64,000 bases of DNA from Augochlora pura (GCF_028453695.1 NC_135777.1:16295714-16359713), one strand, 5' to 3'; positions 46,502 through 60,086 are shown, counted from the first letter of the stretch. The notes: generated by a model from the sequence alone, not told the origin. Program-made: numbers and translations.

Positions 46502-49500
46502 CATAATAACTTTTTTTTAAGAGATATATTTTTAAAATTTATTTAAAAATTCGTCACATATAACGCCTCACTTTAGAATTAAAATTAACTTGCACTCTCT
46601 CGTAATGAATATTCCGTACCAAGAGCGGAAATGAAAATTACATTTAACCTATTATTACATCTTTTGCAATGAATACTTTAACGAAAGAATATACAATTCG
46701 GTTAGAAATGATTTGTCATGTATGTTTGAAAAAGGAACGATGAATTTAAATAATTACTTCCATTTCGAGAATTATTCACGTCATATTTTCCAATTAATGT
46801 TTCGATTAATAAAACAAATGAAATGTAGTATTTATGTAAACGTTCTTCGTCAAACGCATTTATAATTGAAATAAAATTAACAATTAATTTTTACACCATA
46901 CGGTACGCGACGCGTTTAAAACGTTGAAAATAAAATCACACATTTTCCAAATATAATTAATAACGAAATATTCGAACAAAAATTATTTCGCAAATAATTT
47001 TTGCAATTTACAATTAAATGTCCCAGAGAACGAATCTCTCTCGCGCGGTGCGATACGTTGAACATTTAAAATGTAAACTGTAAATCCAAGGCACGTTGCA
47101 CTTTACGTGTACACCGACGCAGCATCAGATTAGGTTATTAAATCATACGGTTCATATTTTGCGGATAACGCGTGCGCCGGATCTTGCAAAAATCCGGGCG
47201 GAAAGGAAAGCGAGCACGGTGTCGCGGGTACTCCGTGTACGAAAAATTGAAATCGTTGCCACTTATCTGATAAATGATCGGCCATTCCCGGTGTATTATT
47301 ACGAATTTAGAAGGCGAACATTTGATATCGCGCCGCCGCGGTTTTTTTCTACTCCCAACCTTTGAATTTATCGCGATGACCCTGATACCCCCTCGTGAAA
47401 GCACTAAATTCGAGTAATCAGTCGAGCAACAATGGGCGGTGTCCCGATAAAGGCGGCGAACTATTTTTCTTTGTTAAACGCCGGCACATTTTTTTGTACC
47501 GATTTAAATGCCGCTATAATTTATTGATGGCACATTTTGCGCCGGTCGCACGCGAACAGAAACAACAGCCCGGCCCCGGTAATTACGCGGCGCCGCGATA
47601 AACATGCAAAGTGCATTTTATTGTCGTAAAAGTTACGGTAATTACGGTTTATAGAAATGTTCAATTTCCTCCGGATCGATAATATCAGCGTCGGTCGCCG
47701 CCGCCGTCGGCGAAATTAAAGACAATTACCAATATCTTCGACGCGATAAAACCCGGCGACCGGCCGTGCCGCATGTAAATTGCGCCCATTATTTTTCCAT
47801 TTACATATTTATATTGAGCACGTCATACTTCAGATTTAATTACATGCTCCCCGCGCGACGCAGCGCCCCCGCGATACCGAAAGTTAGTTTCCACGATAGC
47901 GGCGCGCGAACAGTCGCCCCGGCCGTGATTTATAAATTTGCAATGTTGCTGCTCCCGCGCTAAAGTGAATAACAAATGATTAGCCAACGGGAACATCGTT
48001 AATTAACTTTCTCGTCCGCGGCCGGATAATTTTTCGTTTCCTCTTGCACGGCTGCGAGCCGTGCTTTTCGCAGACCCGCTTTTCGGCAAAGTTTGCGCAC
48101 GACAGTGCTCAATTAACTTATATGTCCTTTTTTTTTACGCTAGTTGCAAATTGAAGCTTTCAATCGGTGCGCAGATTCCGCGGATTATTCAATTTGCTTG
48201 TTAAAAAATGGGAAACCAAGTAACTTCTATTCGCGAAAGCTGAATGCATGCTTTATAATTCAATTATTATTATTAAAATTCAACAATTAACGCTAGACTT
48301 TTCAATGATTCTTTTATTTAAAATTGTTGTATTCTCTCGCAGTTCGTTTGTGACATCGTTATTATAAAATACAACAATTATAATGGAAACTGTGAAAGGA
48401 ATACAATGTAAGAAAATACGAATGAATTGTTATTATTGCTACCGTTCCCATTGTTTTTTCTATGTTACCGTTGCGAGAGAACGATCGCCGAAGTTTCCAT
48501 GTAAATTTACAGAGTTCGCGTTTCATTGTGTATTTTTACGCGTGTAAAAAGAATGCAACCGTTAATTTGCAAGTTCGAAGTCGCGAATGGAACGACGACG
48601 GCTCTTCTTTCCGTAGCACATAATTGACTGGAAAATTTCAGCTCAAAGCAAATTGTTCACGCTTTAGCGTGACTCAAAATTCGACTCGAGGAGGCAAGGC
48701 AATGCCTGGATATACAATCGAGTGAAATAATGCCTTCTAGGTCAAACGCCGAAACTTACTATGTACTTTCAAAGCGGGCGGTTCTCCTGGGTCCCGCGGC
48801 CTTCATCCGTGTTTAATGCCACAAAGAGGGAACTTTGTAGAATAATCAGCGTTCGCGGGAGAAAAAAAACCCGCGAGAAATGTGTATGCACTCGAAACTG
48901 GCTGCCAATCTTCATTGGCGCGTTCGACTTTATCAATTTTTCTGAATAAAGTCTTAAGAACAATAAAACTAGATTTGGGTATGTATACGAAACGAAAGAA
49001 TTTCTTCGTATATTTATAAATAATATTATTCACCATATTTTAGAACGTCGATAATAATATCTATTTTTTCAAAGCATAAACTAAGGTTAAAAATATAGAA
49101 TAATGTATGGTACCTAAGCGCACAAAATTGCAGTAAAAATATCAATATAATATAAATTATATATATTGAGATACTTCGTTCGCTTCATTAATTTTTCAAT
49201 TAAAACTTTAGGAAGGTAACACATTTTATAAAAATTGTCTTTTCATTTTGTCAAACTGTCAACTCGATTATTGTTAAATAACAGTAAGAACTCGTGTACA
49301 AAGCACGAAAAAGACACAGTTTAAATGGAAACACATTCCGAAAGTGCGATCCATTGCTCTAATTAATTATCTGCATAAAATTAATTTGTCGTACATATTT
49401 ATAATTTAATTAGGGAGAGAGAGAGAATATGTCTTCGACGATATAACAAGATAATAATAAAGCAAATAAACGCGTTGCTTAAAATGAAAATGATACGTCG

Positions 49501-50392
49501 CAATTGTGTGTTTCTCATAAAGCAGTTAATGATTTCATTGATAAAATTAATGGAACAGGACATTTAAATGAAAATTATTCGCCGGTCGTGTTTACAAGGA
49601 TATTATGCAAAAATTCTTACGCCACGAAATATGTTTACGCAAAATAGGAAGATACGAACAATATTCGAATAAAAATGATTTGTTAATTACGTTTAAAAGT
49701 AAATTATATGAAGTTAAATTCCGTCGCGATGCGATATGTTGCGCATATAAAATAGAAACAATGAATCCGGCGCAGCCGTAGATTTTCTCGGGAGGCAGAC
49801 GGAACGTAAGAACTTGTACGGTCACGAGAAAAAAGAAAAAACAGTTTCATTACCGGAACGAAAGCCGCTGTTCGCTTTCCGCAAACGGTCGGATTCTTTG
49901 ACTGTTTTTTTTTTTTCGGATAATCCTCCTCTGAGGAATGTCGAAGAGAAAAATTTGCCGCGGCCAGAAGAGTCAAGCGGAATCCTCAAAGTGCCTTAGA
50001 CGAATGCACTGATTAAAAGCGGCCGATGCAATTTATCCGAGTCGTCGTCCACCTTTACCAGTGGTTTCGCCCTACTTATTCCTTTCCACCGAAGGCGTAG
50101 GCTAATCGTCTGGATATTCCACGAGTGGTTTTACCGCTCTAAATAACGCTCGATGTACCTTCGTCGACGAGCCAGCCGCCCCCCTCCCCCGGACCAGTTC
50201 ACATAATCCGTATCGGCTAATAAAATTCCACGCGGCCGTAAGACTCGTGTCTACGATCCCCGGCAGCCTTGTTTTTGCGGAGGGACAGTTGATCCCCGAA
50301 CCACCGCCCTACGACGGCGCGTTAAACGGCGGACCGCTGTCCAGCCCCATAGATTCGCCGCCTTGCTATTTCGTTCGTCGGATGGAGAACCG
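46502..50392. other. Non-coding stretch with CpG-rich patches
   Basis: CpG-rich patches at about 47.10-48.20, 48.76-48.93 and 49.83-50.48 kb alternate with AT-rich DNA. Frames such as 50247-50486 (Pro-rich) have no splice support. Nothing else was recognised. Confidence 0.45.
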
Positions 50393-51091
50393 GAGCGACG
50401 ATAACTGTATCTTTCCCGATTCTGCCAGCTGGACACGTCCTACTCGATCACTCGACCCTCGTCCATCCACCGTTCTTCTGACTTAATTTATCCTTTGCTG
50501 TCGATCGGAGATAATAGTAAAAAGTCGGTACTATGGAGAGACAAATAATTAGCTTTATGTAACGACAAAGGAGATCCGAAAATTTACGAAATTGTCTATA
50601 GTCGAATCTAGGTTGAAATATTTATAATAATATAAATGTTTGCATTTCTTTCAAGTATGTTATATGCAGGAACAATTTGTTTCTATATTGGCTGAAATAT
50701 TAGATAAAATACTTTGTTGATGTTAGAATTTTACAATAGGTACTTTGAATGTATATTTTAATATGTGAACGTAGAATATTTAATTGAAATAAATATTTTT
50801 TTATTCAGCATGAAAATGAGATAGTTGAATATTATTTACGTGAAATTTCGTATAGGTATAGTCCTCGATTTTGTTGACCCCAGAACTCGGACCTAAGCGA
50901 CACTAACTATATATTTCTCGATTCTGGCAGCTCCCAGTGGATACGTTTAGTACTCGATCACATCTTGACCCTCGTTCGTCCCCATTTTTCTGGCGCAATT
51001 TATCCTTTGGTGTCAAACTAATGCAGTGGTAAAAAGTCGATAGCATACACTGGTGAATAATTAGCTTCGTAAACTAACAATAAGGAGGATT
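50393..51091. repeat. Old tandem duplication, ~500-bp offset
   Basis: 50393-50577 and 50894-51091 align in the same orientation. Shared blocks include GATTCTG-CAGCT, ACTCGATCAC, GACCCTCGT, AATTTATCCTTTG, GTAAAAAGTCG and ATAATTAGCTT. The DNA between them is unrelated and AT-rich. Confidence 0.75.
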
Positions 51092-51114
51092 CAACGAGGA
51101 ATGGTATGCTGGTC

Positions 51115-51348
51115 TTATAAATATTATAAGCATTATAAATATTATAACTGTTATAAATATATATAAATATCATAAATATTACAAGTATCATATATAACTA
51201 TTATAAACATTATAAACATCATATGTAACTATTATAAATATTATATATAAATATTGTAAATACCAGATATAAATATTACGAATATAATATATAAATATTA
51301 CAAATATCATATATAAATATTATAAATATCATATTACAAACATAAAGA
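51115..51348. repeat. AT-rich tandem repeat (ATAAATATTA/ATCATAT)
   Basis: About 12-16 degenerate units of ATTATAAATATCATATATAA type. Confidence 0.85.
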
Positions 51349-53384
51349 TAACAATGTAACCTAGAATAATCTAATTAATTCGCACATGAGTTGAAAACAA
51401 TTCGAAACAATCCAGTAGAAACGATAACACTTGCAACTTTCGATAGAACTATTTTTAAATAGCTTCTCGAATTTCGTTAACTTAATATTTATTTTACTTT
51501 ATTAATTTAATAAAGTCGAGCTTAATAAAATCTTTCTTTAAATTCGTCGCTAAGAAAACGATGCGCTTAAATTTCGTTCGACGGTATGAGAAAGCAGAGC
51601 AAATAAACGGAAACGAATCCGCCATACAAGAACACCGGCAAATTGTGAATGAAGCTAAACAGCGTATCGAAATTCTTCCGAAACGGTACAAGCCGTTACG
51701 CGCGCGTCTCATCATAAATGCGAAGCGTCCGGGACTCATTCATGAAAGTTTCTAAAAAGCAGTAAAACTAAGCCGCACTAACTATGCTTCTTGCTATTTC
51801 AGCCGACAACGCCGGACACATTATGACCGAACATTTCATTATAATGCCGTGATTTACGGCGTCTAACTAGACCGTAAATCTGAGAGGAAAATTAAAGTTG
51901 TCCGTGACAGTTCTCGGAAACACACGGAAGTTAATTGTTCGTCCGGGAAGTTCTACGAAAAATAAATCGAAAGCAAATCGGCGATTTTTCAGCGGCCCGC
52001 CCCGCTCCACCCCGCCCCGCGAAACTTTCACTGTTTCATGCCGTGGGCGCTTATCAACGCCATAAATGCATAATATCTGCGTCCATAAAAGTTTCGGGTT
52101 AGCGCGTTAAAAGTGGACGCGCGATGCCTGAATCGTATTTATAACGCATAAATACCCGCGCGATATTGCGATAACCAGGCAATTTGAAAACACAGCGAAC
52201 GCGCGAGCGCGCGAATGAATTTTCCATTGGGATTTTCACGGGCTCCGTTTTCGAACGACAGGAGTTTCGCGTTTTCGAAACCGTCACGGTTCTCCGTTTC
52301 AAGGTGTCGTCTTTTTCTCGCGAATACCTAAAATCCGCGCGGTATTCGTCAAAGTTCCCGAAACGCGGCAAATCGTAATAACGTCACCTACGCAGTTTTC
52401 AATTCGAATATTCCAGCGTCGCCGGATATAAGCCCGCCCGAATATATAATCATTAAACTGCGTATATTTATGCGCAGTTGACACGTAAATGAAGGGCGAA
52501 GCTTCCCGCGGAATTTATATTTTTCTAAGTTATTTAAAGGACCCCGCCCGTTCGATGGAAATTTATTTTCCCTCGGCGAATTTAAATAAAACGCTTCGGC
52601 CAAGTACGAGTTCCTTTTATTTTTCGAAAATAAAAATCCACCGATAAAATTTTCTATAATATTTTAAAACCAATTTCTACTATTTTATTTAAGTGTCTTC
52701 TATTCATTAAAAATATAAAAGATGGATTAACATTTAATAATAGATGAATAAATAATGAAAGCAAGGTATACACAACGTATTGTATTAACAATACTGTTAG
52801 AAAATTCCGTTACACTGTAATTCCGTTTTCAATTATAATTGTTTATGAAACAGCTTACCCGGCTGCAGTATCTAAAATATCGAGAGTGTAATATCTCGTG
52901 GCGTTCCGCAGACTGTAAATAATTCATGGTTTCCCGGCTCCGGGTGGTTGATCATTTCAAAATTCTTTTAGCGGTATCGCGCGAATTTGGTGCGAAAAGG
53001 TAACGTAAAATGTCTGTCGGCGCTGTAACTAGAATTCCGATCAGCGTGGCAAGACCATTTAGAACTTCGGCGCGGTATTGAACATTCTGGCAGAGAACCT
53101 TGTTACCCCGCAAAAGTAAATGGTACTTTGAACTAAATCGAACTCTTTGTACTTTGCAACCGACAAGACTAATGGGGTATATGTGAACCCTTTAGTTTTG
53201 CCGGACTTTGAGCTCCCCAGGTTTTGTATTACGTTGTTCGCGTACTTTCCGCGATGATATTTACGATAAACTTTATAAAGCCCGATCAAAGACGTTGCTC
53301 GTTTCCGTAACGACGGCGAAAGAAAACATCCGTTCAGTATCGTTTTGCGGATTAATATTTTCCATCTGTGCCCGGTTAGTTTCT
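51349..53384. other. Non-coding stretch
   Basis: AT-rich with a CpG-rich patch at about 51.96-52.60 kb. No exon, RNA gene or element end was recognised. Confidence 0.5.
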
Positions 53385-53635
53385 TTAACCCCTTGCACTA
53401 TAATAACGAGTTCGACTCGTGACAAAAATTTCATGCCAGATCTACTAAATATTAATATTATTAATCTCCTTTAAATCGAAATCAAATTTAATACTTCTGT
53501 AATCAAAGTGTAGAAAAGAAAATAAATGAAAATAATAGAAGAAAGAAAAATTGTAAGGTTTCACTAGGAAAAATATTAAGAACAATTAAATGCTAATTAA
53601 CGCAGCGTGAAAGGAGGCGTAGTTCAAGGGGTTAA
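53385..53635. mobile_element. TTAA-type MITE, family F2
   Basis: Left TTAACCCCTTGCACTATAAT, right TAGTTCAAGGGGTTAA, with intact TTAA on both sides. The dyad ACGAGTTCGACTCGT is at 53406-53420. It aligns with the 25103 copy along its length. 251 bp, non-coding. Confidence 0.9.
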
Positions 53636-56600
53636 TTGTATATTTCTTGGAAAGGAGTTTCAATCATTAAAATATTCGAACAAATTTTTAATGTGAAAAA
53701 CATTTTAAAACGATCGGCGAAATGAATTTGTTTGAAATGTTAGAGGACTTACTAGACAATTGCATAAAAAATTGTTGTAAAAATTAAAATAATTTAGCAA
53801 AAATAAATTTCTAAGTAAATAAATCTCTAATTAAGTCAATTTCTAATTTAAAAAATATCTAACTAAGTAAATTTTTAATTAAATAAATTTCAGACTAAAC
53901 TAATTTCAAGTTAAATAAATTTCTAACTAAACGAATTCCTAATTAAATAAATTTCCAACCAAACAGAACGACCAGAGAGTTTCATTACGCGAAATTCATT
54001 TAATAAAAATCTCAGCCGCACGCGCGGAAACGTTCTCGCGTTTCAAGGCGAAACCCGTCGAATTTTCCCGCGAAATTAGGCGCCGTCAAAATCGTTACAT
54101 AAATTAGCGAAGCACGACGGTGACCGTCAATTCGGCATCGGCCGCATTAGCGGCTGTCCGGAAGCCGCGTTCGCGTCTCGCGACCGAAAAATAGCATCGC
54201 GGAGAATGGGCATCGTCCACGCAACCCGCCGCTACAGGCGTTCGCGTGCGCAGAAAAACCGGGGTGTAACAAAAAAGGCAAAGGAACCGCGCGAATCAGG
54301 TCCGTATCTATCCCGCCAATAAAAATGTGTCACCGGTCTTAATTGCAATTTTTCTTCCGTCGCTCACGACAAAAGCTCGTTCCCGTGGGCGGTGAATAAA
54401 CAGCGAGCGTCACGATATCGTACACGGTCCTACGTTACCGACGATCACCCATAGGCCGCCGCGAGGCAGACAAAACCGAGGGACATATACATATATAGAT
54501 ATATATATTTGGAACAAGGTAGAGAAAAAAATATGGGGTCGAAGGTAGACGGAAAAAATTGGTTCGAGTATGTTTTGCGCGGGCGTACAACTTTCTGGTC
54601 TCATACCGGGTTTGAACGTGATGTTTCGCCCGGGGTGTTCTCTCCTTTTTCATCCCCCGTTTTCTCCCCTCTATATTTCTCTCTTTTTCTCCTTCTCTTT
54701 CTTTCTCTCTCCCTCTAATTCGCCCCGACTGTCTCGTTTCTCTTTCTCTCCCGTCTCCTTGCCGTTTTCCGGTTCTTTTTTCCTCCCCCCCCCCCATCCT
54801 CCACCCCTCCGGTCGGTACACGCTCGTCGTCCATCGTCCTTCTTCCGCGTTTCACAGCCATCGGTGTCGCCGCGATTGCACCGCTGACTGATTTGGGTTA
54901 CGTTGTCACGGAAGTTTTAGGAAAGTCAGAACCGCGGCTGGTCGTTCCGCGGCGATGGTAACGACGCCGTTAACATGGCACTCGTTCCCCAGGTCCCCTG
55001 ATTCATTCCGACCCCCGTGTCCCGGAACATATACGCCGAACACCGGAGCCGCCTGAATTCCTGCGTGCTCTTCTTTGTAGTTACGTCATTTTGTTTCCCA
55101 TCGGTCGGAACGGATTTTTACGGCATCGTAGCCGCCGATGGTGTTGACTTTGTCTATTTGAAATTATTATGCATGGATTTGTGGCCAGGAGAGGTTTTTA
55201 TTTTTTTAATTTCTAAGCGAACATTGTGGCAGAATTTTGGTGGATTTGATGGACAACGGTATCGAATTTCTGTTGGTTATGACGACTATGATTTTGTGCT
55301 TTCGTGTCGAAAGAATTATGTTAAATTATTTTCGCACTCGAATTAACCCTTTGCATCACGTTCTAAACTAAACTTTATAAGAACAAAGTTTAGATTTAGA
55401 AAATTGTTAAAAGTGAAATTGTTGAATCATGAGAATTTTCTCATGATTCAGAGAATTTTTAATTTTGTCACGGACGCGCTTCCTGCTGACAAGATTTCGA
55501 CAGATCCAATAAACAATGGTATCGACCCTCCGTATTTCGTGACAACGATGATTTTGATGAAATTAATATTATATATGTTCTTGCATAATATTGATATTCG
55601 AAGAATTTATATCTGTTCGATGTGAATAATTTTGTTCTCATGAAAGATACGCAGCTCCCTAGATAAAATATTATACAACGAAACTGTTTACAACGGTTCC
55701 ATAAAATCTTTACAACTAAACCGTGGATCTTCTTTTTGTAGCTTGTAGTATGAAATTTTGATTGGTAGTATACATTGTTAAATTCACCTTAAAGATGGTG
55801 TACATTTTAGGAGGTATAAATGCTTTCTAGTATTTCATAAATTCGCATATTTTACAAATGCATAAAGATTTGCAGTCTAGATATAACTGCGAAGACTGTT
55901 GTTATAGTAAACGCTGGCAGCGAACGAGTTAATGTGTTTCGGATAAAATAATCTGGTATTACGGGGTCACCGCATTCGACTTGGAATCTGTAATAAACCT
56001 TTTGTTGTGCCTGTGATATACATGGTAACATCCTCTTTATCCAGTCTTTAATAGAACGTCACTATTGAATATTTTGTAAAAAAGAGAAAAAAAGATTTGT
56101 AGCAGTTCTTTTGTTATTGACAGTTACTGGAGGAATTTGTGCACATGGAAATGTTTACTTCAGACTCGTAAAGCTTGCTTTTGTAATTATAAACGATTAC
56201 TTAAGCTAAAGGAGAAATGCGATTTTTTTTAATTAGTGCAATATTCTTATGAAATTTATTGTCCTAATTGCGATAATTTTTTTATTACTGTTAATTTTCT
56301 TACTTGACATAACCCTGATATTTTATGTCTTCAAGCAGTTTTAATGTCTATTGGATTTTAAAATATAAAATACAGAAATATAATAGTAATATATAAATAT
56401 AAATGTATAGGAAATATTAAATGCAAATATATATAATAAAATATAAAATGTAAGTATATATAATAAAATATAAAATACCACCGCGCATATTTCTGACCCA
56501 GCGATTATAACAACTTCGAAAATATCGCTAAAATATCGTAACATAAATTAGTCCGAAATAATTAAACACACCATGAATATTAAACAATGCACGGCGCTAT

Positions 56601-57470
56601 TACCATAATTAATTCCAAAAGACACTTCCGCGCGAAACCCGAACACGAAAAAAGAATTTCAGGCTTACCGATAACGTATCGCTTGTTCCGCCGAGTATTT
56701 AAAACGCGTGAAATTTGTGTAAATTAATTTATTTCGCTGTTTCAATAACAGGCGTTCGACGATAACGGACGAACCCTGTCTTGCTACACAAACATTCAGC
56801 GCAATCTACAAAAAATGCATTCAAGATCGGCCAACAAATTTTTCCTCTGTTTCGCTGTCGCTTTTAATAGCCGTTGTAAAATTCGGCTCGTTTAAAAGTG
56901 ACGTTTATGAATTTACACCGGCCATCGATCTCCTGCGTCTAATTGTGACTTCCGCCATGATTGATTGCCGGTCCCTGCCGCTCCACCGAGCTGATGAGAA
57001 TTGCTCGGGATACGTCTTGCATATTACATTGACTTCGACACGCTTCGAACGAGTGTTCATAATTTTTCGACGCTTCCCCGCGCGAAATTCTATCGATCCG
57101 CTAATGCCGGAATTCCAGTACCCTTTTCAACAAGGGGCGTCGGACGATTCGACGTTTTTCGTCGTCCGTGCCAATGGAATTAATTCATTCGAAACCACCG
57201 TGTACGATTCTACATTATAACCTCGTCGCGTCAAAAAAAAAAAAAAGAATCGTCTCAGTTCCATTCATTTAAAAACACAATTCGCACCGACCTGTACCGA
57301 GTTTACTTTGCATTAAATGAAGATTTTTCGATCCGATAGTTTTCGATTACCCAAACTCGATATTTTCTCATTTCCCACGGAAATTCTATATTCCATATTT
57401 TCGTGCTTTTCGCACGAATTTTACAATCTGTATTTTACTATTTTTCACATTCTAGGGTTCTTTATTTTTT
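53636..57470. other. Non-coding stretch with pyrimidine tract
   Basis: TAATTAAATAAATTTCTAAC-type repeats at 53.80-53.96 kb, a CpG-rich patch at 54.0-55.15 kb with a C/T-rich tract at about 54630-54800 (including a 12-base C run), and AT-rich DNA after 55.3 kb. A 109-codon frame at 55017-55346 uses a GTG start and is not recognised. Confidence 0.45.
55343..55370. mobile_element. TTAA-type MITE left-end fragment
   Basis: TTAACCCTTTGCATCACG resembles the F1/F2 terminus; a CACTCGAA just upstream is also terminus-like. No right end was found. Confidence 0.35.
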
Positions 57471-57828
57471 ATACAAATTCGAGGTGTTTCTCTTTTTCTC
57501 ATACAAATTCGATGTTCTATTTCTTATACAAATTCGATGTTCTATTTCTTATACAAATTCGATGTTCTATTTCTTATACAAATTCGATGTTTTTCTATTT
57601 TTTATACAAATTCGATGTTTTTCTATTTTTTATACAAATTCGATGTTTTTCTATTTTTTATACAAATTCGATGGTTTTCTATTTTTTATACAAATTCGAT
57701 GTTCTTCTATTTCTTATACAAATTCGATGTTCTTCTATTTCTTATACAAATTCGATGTTCTATTTTTCATACAAATTCGATGTTCTATTTTTCATACAAA
57801 TCCGACGTTCTTATATTTTTTACACGAA
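57471..57828. repeat. Minisatellite, 13 units of 25-30 bp
   Basis: Units start with ATACAAATTCGATG followed by TTCTATTTCTT or TTTTTCTATTTTTT. The 25-bp and 29-bp forms occur in blocks: units 2-4 short, 5-8 long, 9-10 intermediate, 11-12 short, with the edge units most diverged. The three long overlapping frames here (181, 198 and 157 codons) are repeat translations. Confidence 0.95.
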
Positions 57829-59544
57829 TTATACGCTCGATACCTTTCCACAAATATTCTAAAATCGGCGGTTTCCTGTTTTCGAAACAAATTGCGCGGT
57901 CCGCGTTTCGCGCGCGAATTTCCTATTTCGCGGAGAAATTTACCGTTCGATATTTTCCGAATTTACGAAGGCATCCCGGCCGGATTTGCCGAAAATTAGC
58001 AGCCGTTTAACGGGTTTTTCAGAGAGAAGTTGATCGATTCCCCCGGATTAAGCTGCTTTCAAAAGTTCACAAATACAAGCGGTTAATTCCGATTTCCATA
58101 ATTGATCGGGCCGATTCGACGCGAAACGATAGAAATAGGAAAATCGGGCGGAGCGGAACGCGTGACTTGGAAACATCGGCCGGCCATAAATTGCGAGAAG
58201 TTTACCGGCGAGTTGGACATCAAACGTGCGCTTTTCACCTGCACGTTTTAAGACGTACGAGTGGCACCGGCGCATGATTGCTACGTCGGTTTATGGTACC
58301 TATGGTTTGCGGTCGGCGATCTGGCTAATCGTTTTACCGAAGCTCGCTGCTGCCTGTCATTACCCTGTTATAAATTCCGGCGATCGAACCAGCTTGGTCG
58401 TGGCAGTCGTTTCGCTCGAGGTGAACGGGAATTGTAAAGAACGACAGGGAATCATCACACGGCCAAATGTTTTCCTCGCCATTTTACACCGGGCCTTCTA
58501 TTTCGTTTGCGAAATTACTGGACTGCGGATTTTGGCTACTAAAAACTAATTTTAACTGACTTCTTGTGGTGTTAAAGGGAATATTTTATGTAATAATGTC
58601 TAACATTCTCGAAAAATTAGTTTTCCATAATAATATATATAATTGAAGAAAGTGAATCAAAAACAAATATATTGTCTCGATGATGATTCTATTATTTTTA
58701 AATTATTTTTCTATTACTTTAAAAAGGATATAGTAATAAATTAAATATATATTACCAATCTTTGTATGTTACTTTATTTGTTAATGATTTATATAGTCAT
58801 ACCAAGGATAAAAATCAGAACGTAACATAACACTATTTAAATATAATAAAAAGTGTTTATTATATAATATATAATTAAACGAATATCATGTCGACTTTAT
58901 TCTATTACTGAATTGTTATTTATCATCATTAAAAACTGATCGCACTTTGACTGTTTATTGCTCATTATTTTACATCGAATATAAAGTCATAATTTTACAC
59001 AGCCCAATTGTCCGACTATTTCTGTATCGTTCCACGAGGATAAGTATCACTAAAATGACCGTCCTGATAAATGGATCTAAAGTATCACAGTAAAACCCCA
59101 ATATAATGCACAATTGTGGGATCAAGTTTCCTCAGACCCTTCAGAAGCGTTAGGAGATTTAGGAAGAGTTGATAAAGGATGGTGGCCGTGCGATGGTTCA
59201 AGCGCGACTGACCAATTTCAGACCTGCTCCCCTGGGATCCTTCCTTTTCGTAAGATCTTAGCATGGATGTACACTGGAGCCCCGGAACTAGTTGGCACGA
59301 TCAGTAAATCATTGACAATGTTAACAAACACAGTACGATTCTCTCGCACCTGTTTCCATTCTCACGTAATCGCCTGTCAACGTTTGTCCTCAACAAACAA
59401 ACTGCGCGCGACAGCGCACAGTAAAAAGTGAATTATACTATTTAAAAAAAAAGTCATGTTAATTATATCGCGATTTAAGGCAAAATTGATTGGAAGATTA
59501 AGGGAATAGCTAAATTTCAATGTATTATTTTTATCAAGATTTTC
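57829..59544. other. Non-coding stretch
   Basis: CpG-rich from about 57.86 to 58.52 kb, AT-rich from 58.55 to 59.1 kb, then a GC-balanced island at 59114-59431 with a 105-codon frame that matches nothing I recognise. Confidence 0.45.
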
Positions 59545-59635
59545 GAAGAATAATAAACCTCGCTATTTAATCTATATTGTTTTCTGAAACATTTTAGTAT
59601 ATTTTATAATATTCATAATATTATTTCGTAGTACA

Positions 59636-59770
59636 TAGACCCTTCATATTCGAGGGCTCCGCAGCGGAGCCATTTAAAATTGATCTCCAAATTCGAGGGC
59701 TCCACTACGGAGACACTAAAGGTAAATTCAAAATGGCGTCGCAACGGAGTCTTCGAGTGCAAGGGCTCAA
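59636..59770. mobile_element. F1-like MITE with perfect GC palindrome, copy 1
   Basis: The left end reads GACCCTTCATATTCGAGG and the right end TCTTCGAGTGCAAGGGCTCAA, both decayed F1 termini. GGCTCCGCAGCGGAGCC near the left end is a perfect 8-1-8 palindrome. A second GAGGGCTCC...CGGAG half-copy follows. 135 bp. Confidence 0.7.
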
Positions 59771-59994
59771 TTTCTATATCAATTTTGCAGTCTACTCTTT
59801 AATAAAAAACATTCAATACCCCGACACTTGCTATTTAATTTACATTGTTTTTTAATACATTTTAGTATATTTTATAATATTCATAATATTATATATATGT
59901 ATTAATATTATACATATTATACATAATATACATAATATTATACATAATATAATATATATTATATATATATTATATATATATATATCCTAGTATA

Positions 59995-60086
59995 TTGACC
60001 CATTATATTCGACGTCTCCGCAGCGGAAACACTAAAGCTAAATTCAAAATGGCCCCGCTGCGGAGTCCTCGAGTGCAAAGGCTCAA
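59995..60086. mobile_element. F1-like MITE, copy 2, shortened
   Basis: Ends TTGACCCATTATATTCGACG and CCTCGAGTGCAAAGGCTCAA. Subterminal CTCCGCAGCGGA on the left and CCGCTGCGG on the right retain the dyad. 92 bp; shares the AAATTCAAAATGGC block with copy 1. Confidence 0.7.

Noticed and set aside
54630..54800. Pyrimidine-rich tract as a splice acceptor region
   Set aside because: It is far longer than a normal tract, contains no well-placed CAG followed by coding sequence, and resembles the other CT low-complexity repeats.
57317..58010. Three overlapping 157-198-codon frames with FYTNSMF/YKFDV-type repeats
   Set aside because: All three are translations of the same 25-30-bp minisatellite in different frames.
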